Assembly (NCBI GenBank): GCA_034096865.1 | Contig: JAWQFJ010001279.1 | Location: 32,501 to 45,000 of the forward strand | Origin: Theodoxus fluviatilis | Lineage: Eukaryota > Mollusca > Gastropoda > Cycloneritida > Neritidae | Direction: 5' to 3' | DNA: 12,500 nt | In this document: positions 9,863-12,500 of the stretch, piece after piece | Numbering within the stretch: the first letter of the stretch is position 1 | Layout of the letters: each line of letters starts with the position of its first letter | Position numbers and translations under genes: made by a program | The notes under the pieces: model-generated | Database searches by the model: none | Seen by the model: only the letters and a program-made list of their open reading frames with translations | Told to the model about the DNA's origin: nothing

Positions 9863-10240
9863 TAACCCTATCACAAGGAAACCTCTCAGACTTAGTAACC
9901 TCAGGTTATTGACTACGTCCTGACGGGCCAATAGCTGCCATCACAGCTACAAAGTTATCCCCTCCCATGCTGCATGTGCCAGATCCACAGGACTGGTGGC
10001 AGTCCCCTCCTGCAGCTCCCTTGTGTCATCATATGTACACATTGTGTATAATACACATATTATATGAACATTATTATATAATATATATGTTATGGATTTC
10101 CGTCGTCGTCTCTGGGCTGGAGTTTACAGGCGTAGTTTCCCCTATGTTCAAGACATTGGTACGTCGCAGCTTTGAAGAGAAGTTTATTCTTTGGCATGAG
10201 GATACAGTCTCACCCGCCGTCTAGGCTAGCTGCTCAACGT

Positions 10241-10255
10241 CTAAAAAATTTTTAG
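10241..10255. other. Odd palindrome CTAAAAA-A-TTTTTAG
   Basis: Perfect 7-bp arms around a single central A, at the edge of the CG-richer island. Function unknown. Confidence 0.6.
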
Positions 10256-10266
10256 GAATCACAAAA

Positions 10267-10292
10267 TTACGTCACCGTGCTCAATGACGTCA
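10267..10292. promoter_or_regulatory. Paired CRE/ATF-like sites
   Basis: TTACGTCA at 10267-10274 and the perfect CRE palindrome TGACGTCA at 10285-10292 lie 18 bases apart, start to start. A third perfect copy is at 9665-9672. These match the CREB/ATF consensus. No gene start can be linked to them. Confidence 0.3.
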
Positions 10293-10840
10293 AAACAAGA
10301 ATATTCGAGGCACGGTAACCTCACAAGCTTACGGCTCCGAGAGACATGTACTTTTCCACTAACTAAACAAATCTACAGCCACAGAAACATTCACAACATA
10401 TACTATATTGTATTATACTACATACATGTCATATCACAGAATATCACAGTACATTATATAATTCCGTTACATATATCATATTACATTCATGTTATGTAAA
10501 ATTTGTAAAGTTATCATTTTACCTAACAGTTCATCATGTTACCACATTTAGCATCATCTGGTGAGTGAAAATATCACTTTCTCTGACAGTTCAATTTCAT
10601 ATTCCCACATTCCATGTGATATCAATAATGATATTCAATGGAGACTACCATGATATTCAAGCAGCAGATTCTGTGAGTTCATGTGATGAAAGATGAGTCT
10701 AGTGGCTGCCACCAAATCAGAACTCTGTGATGTGTAAAGATGTGTCGCTGATAATAATACATGCATCACATAACTACATCCTGTGAAATGGGATGTGCAC
10801 GTATGTCACTGCGACAATACATTGATTCCCCTTACAATCC

Positions 10841-10975
10841 TGGATGTCGCGATAACAGTAGTCACTGCACTTGTCATGTCCTGCCTTGACTACTGCAATT
10901 CTACAGACTCCAAGCAATGCCAACTGATCCCCTTCAGAGAGTGCAGTGCTTACAGACTGAGCAGGAAGGTACCAA
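10841..10975 (+). mobile_element. Reverse transcriptase relic of a non-LTR retrotransposon
   Basis: The plus frame at 10855-10902 reads ITVVTALVMSCLDYCNS. This matches the conserved segment near the C-terminal side of Jockey/CR1/L2-type reverse transcriptases (typically a hydrophobic run, then S.LDYCNS). The expected continuation, L-P..-LQRVQ-.Q, appears in another frame as PTDPLQRVQCLQ from 10920. The 14 bases between (10903-10916) replace about four codons, so two bases were gained or one lost. The usual AAR-L motif does not follow. It is a short, dead fragment, with neither catalytic motif nor endonuclease present. Confidence 0.7.
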
Positions 10976-11038
10976 GCAGCCACCACCACTCCAGTCCAGC
11001 CAGATCCGCACAGACTGCAGGTGGAAAAGTCGGGCCGA

Positions 11039-11155
11039 GTCAAGACAGACCCTCACGTACAGGTGCCAAGTCAAGACAGACCCTCACGTACAGGTGCCAA
11101 GTCAAGACAGACCCTCACGTACAGGTGCCAAGTCAAGACAGACCCTCACGTACTG
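11039..11155. repeat. 31-bp tandem repeat, four copies
   Basis: gtcaagacagaccctcacgt plus acaggtgccaa starts at 11039, 11070, 11101 and 11132. The last copy is cut short at cctcacgtac and followed by a partial echo, tgtcacgtacag. Copies are identical, so expansion is recent. Frames through it are artefacts. Confidence 0.95.
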
Positions 11156-11458
11156 TCACGTACAGAAATTCATGGTGTTTAATTTGGATGAAATTCTGTA
11201 CGTAGATACTTGTATAATTTGTGGTATTCTGAATTTTGTTCTGTACTTGGATTTTTGTGCCTTTCAATGAATTCTAAAGGTTTTGGAAGAACGTCACATT
11301 GAAGGATTTGGCGATTGTAGAGAGAGTGACGTTAAGGAGTTTTTGATGATGTGATGGTTTTTTTTAATCGAGTGGTCAGACTTTGACGGGATTTTGGAGG
11401 GAGAGATTGGAAGGTTCGAGGAAGCCGAGGACGTTGGACCAGAGGCCAAGAAAGATGA
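11156..11458 (+). other. Unique sequence with an acidic protein-like frame
   Basis: A plus frame reading EWSDFDGILEGEIGRFEEAE and then GPEAKKDEEEEEDG with a stop lies at about 11367-11479. A T8 tract and gtggtcag at 11379 could form a 3' splice site. The glutamates at the end come from the GAA-rich repeat. Possibly a source exon from which the GAA array grew; unrecognised. Confidence 0.25.
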
Positions 11459-11935
11459 AGAAGAAGAAGAAGATGGTTGAATAAGAAGAAGAGGAGAAGA
11501 CGATTGATGAAGAGGAAGCAGGAGAAGAGGACGAAGAAGGATAGCAGCACCGTCAGGCCACCAGACCGACGCCCTGTATCCGTGAAGAAGAAGACGATTG
11601 AAGAAGACGATTGAAGAAGAAGAGGAGAAGAAGAAGATTGCAGAAGAAGAGGACGAAGAAGGATAGCAGCACCGTCAGGCCACCAGACCGATGCCTGTAT
11701 CCGTGAAGAAGAAGACGATTGAAGAAGACGATTGAAGAAGACGATTGAAGAAGACGATTGAAGAAGACGATTGAAGAAGAAGAGGAGAAGAAGAAGATTG
11801 CAGAAGAAGAGGACGAAGAAGGATAGCAGCACCGTCAGGCCACCAGACCGATGCCTGTATCCGTGAAGAAGAAGAAGACGATTGAAGAAGACGATTGAAG
11901 AAGAAGAGAAGAAGAAGAAGGAGAAGAGGAGGAGG
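11459..11935. repeat. GAA-rich nested repeat, three long copies with 13-bp sub-repeats
   Basis: A long unit marked by atagcagcaccgtcaggcca begins at 11541, 11663 and 11823, spaced 122 and 160. Inside each is a 13-bp unit acgattgaagaag: two copies at 11594 and 11607, five from 11715 to 11767, and two at 11878 and 11891. The spacing difference is fully explained by three extra 13-bp units (39) minus one base lost between cgacgccctg and cgatgcctg. The plus strand is strongly purine-rich. Minus-strand Ser/Leu-rich frames are artefacts. The first copy carries a short basic plus frame from ATG 11507 (start MKRKQEKRTKK) that is broken in the later copies by the lost base. Confidence 0.95.
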
Positions 11936-12072
11936 ACGCTGGCGGCACCGTCGGCTCATCGGAGAACGACGACTGCATCGGGAGGAGGGGAAGGAGAACG
12001 ACTGGCGACGAAGTGGATTTCAAGATGGACAACGAAACGTTGAGTGTCGACGCGAACAATGATACAGCTTAA
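11899..12072 (+). CDS. Possible acidic C-terminal coding segment, weak
   Basis: From 11899 a plus frame runs 57 codons to TAA at 12070-12072: Arg and Glu runs from the repeat, then EDAGGTVGSSENDDCIG, RRTTGDEVDFKMDNETL and VDANNDTA. The non-repeat part (11934-12069) has coding-like composition. Its left part echoes the long repeat unit (gcaccgtc, then a catcggag stretch), so it may be the diverged ancestor of that unit. No start codon, promoter or clear splice site is seen, and I recognise no family. An equally possible reading is non-coding purine-rich DNA. Confidence 0.25.
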   Translation, partial: RRREEEEGEEEEDAGGTVGSSENDDCIGRRGRRTTGDEVDFKMDNETLSVDANNDTA

Positions 12073-12103
12073 GATCCTCTGCAGGATCTCACCACCAAGG
12101 TGA
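12072..12103. other. Two adjacent hairpins after the TAA
   Basis: AGATCCT (12072-12078) pairs with AGGATCT (12083-12089) over a ctgc loop. TCACC (12089-12093) pairs with GGTGA (12099-12103) over accaa. They lie back to back and share base 12089. No U-run follows closely, and the organism is eukaryotic, so this is not called a terminator. Confidence 0.7.
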
Positions 12104-12151
12104 AGACGTTTCATTTTATTCTTATTGTACTGTTCTGAACTTGGAGTACAC

Positions 12152-12152
<1 letters not shown>

Positions 12153-12234
<82 letters not shown>
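12153..12234. repeat. (GA)n microsatellite
   Basis: A pure GA run of about 41 dinucleotides, flanked by ccg and acgctatcc. Confidence 0.98.
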
Positions 12235-12236
<2 letters not shown>

Positions 12237-12290
12237 GCTATCCCCTGTGGGTTTTTGTGTGTGTTTGTGTGTTCGTCTTGTCCGGCCGTG

Positions 12291-12500
12291 TCTGTTTTGG
12301 TAGTGCGATTGAAATCGCCAGAGAATTTTCTGTTTTGGTAGGGCGATTGAAGTCGCCAGAGATTTTGTCTGTTTGGTAGGGCGATTGAAGTCGCCAGAGA
12401 TTTGTCTGTTTTGGTAGTGCGATTGAAATCGCCAGAGAATTGTCTGTTTTGGTAGTGCGATTGAAATCGCCAGAGAATTGTCTGTTTTGGTAGTGCGATT
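12291..12500. repeat. 38-bp tandem repeat with internal hairpin, open at right edge
   Basis: Five full units begin tctgttttgg at 12291, 12329, about 12367, 12405 and 12443, and a sixth is cut by the window end. Each contains an inverted repeat. In units 1, 4 and 5 it is GCGATT-ga-AATCGC (6-bp arms). In units 2 and 3 it is GGCGATTGAAGTCGCC, where one outer G-C pair is gained and one inner pair becomes a wobble. The sixth unit ends within the hairpin. Confidence 0.95.

Larger units (their letters stand above)
9863..10840. other. AT-rich unique sequence with palindromes
   Basis: No gene supported. TA-rich stretches occur at about 10025-10090 and 10385-10500. A 35-residue minus frame (10090-10197, start MPKNKLL, ending RDDDGNP) and a 27-residue plus frame (start MDFRRRLW) share a CG-richer island at 10095-10230 with no known match. 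TAACCT-c-AGGTTA near 9900 is a small palindrome. Confidence 0.4.

Noticed and set aside
10090..10197. 35-residue minus-strand frame MPKNKLL to RDDDGNP
   Set aside because: Composition is protein-like but it is short, has a competing plus frame and has no splice or start context.
11360..11430. tRNA-derived SINE promoter, from an aggttcgagg B-box-like word
   Set aside because: The A box is poor and no tRNA cloverleaf can be folded around it.
11332..12059. Ser/Leu/Phe-rich minus-strand frames of 74-166 residues
   Set aside because: Antisense of the GAA-rich nested repeat, with no start context or homology.

Overview
This window looks like nuclear DNA from an animal and is dominated by tandem repeats. 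The animal evidence is split coding exons with GT/AG junctions, a kelch-like (KLHL) BACK-domain exon, a non-LTR retrotransposon relic and long CA, CT, GA and ATC microsatellites. A mollusc, perhaps a gastropod, is my best guess from the repeat style and a retroelement tail ending in (GTTC)n; that is inference only. No bacterial genes, operons or CRISPR arrays are visible. Roughly half of the bases lie in simple or tandem repeats by my hand tally.

Layout. 1-2573: a 32-bp minisatellite of 80 full units, cut by the window edge. 2610-2770 (minus): a KLHL BACK-domain exon with good splice sites. 2786-3211: degenerate GATG repeats, then compound (CA)n. 3212-3944: unique sequence. 3945-4989: a CT-rich 28-bp minisatellite with higher-order duplications. 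5123-5354: two (CT)n tracts flanking a short retroelement 3' tail. 5487-6050: a protein-like frame broken by one TAG. 6051-6371: (CT)n then (CA)n. 7168-7313 and 8260-8360 (minus): two phase-compatible exons that I read as the 3' end of an unidentified gene. Their 946-bp intron consists mostly of a G/C tract and a 73/77-bp minisatellite. 8807-8888: CAC/CAG then ATC repeats. 9258-9361: a 25-bp repeat. 9700-9862: a C-rich tract. 10841-10975: a frameshifted reverse transcriptase relic. 11039-11155: a 31-bp repeat. 11459-11935: GAA-rich nested repeats. 12153-12234: (GA)n. 12291-12500: a 38-bp hairpin repeat running off the window.

Both recognisable gene fragments are on the minus strand. The unidentified gene ends at 7168. 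The KLHL exon lies further downstream and is internal, so its 5' exons should lie between 2771 and 7168 or beyond the other gene. I could not find them. The window does not show a pathway or a multi-gene system. Its most interesting signal is how minisatellites sit against splice sites. The 73-bp array begins at the first base of an intron, so the active 5' splice site lies inside a repeat unit. The 32-bp array begins 36 bp past another 5' splice site. Nearly all long open frames in the window are artefacts of repeats.
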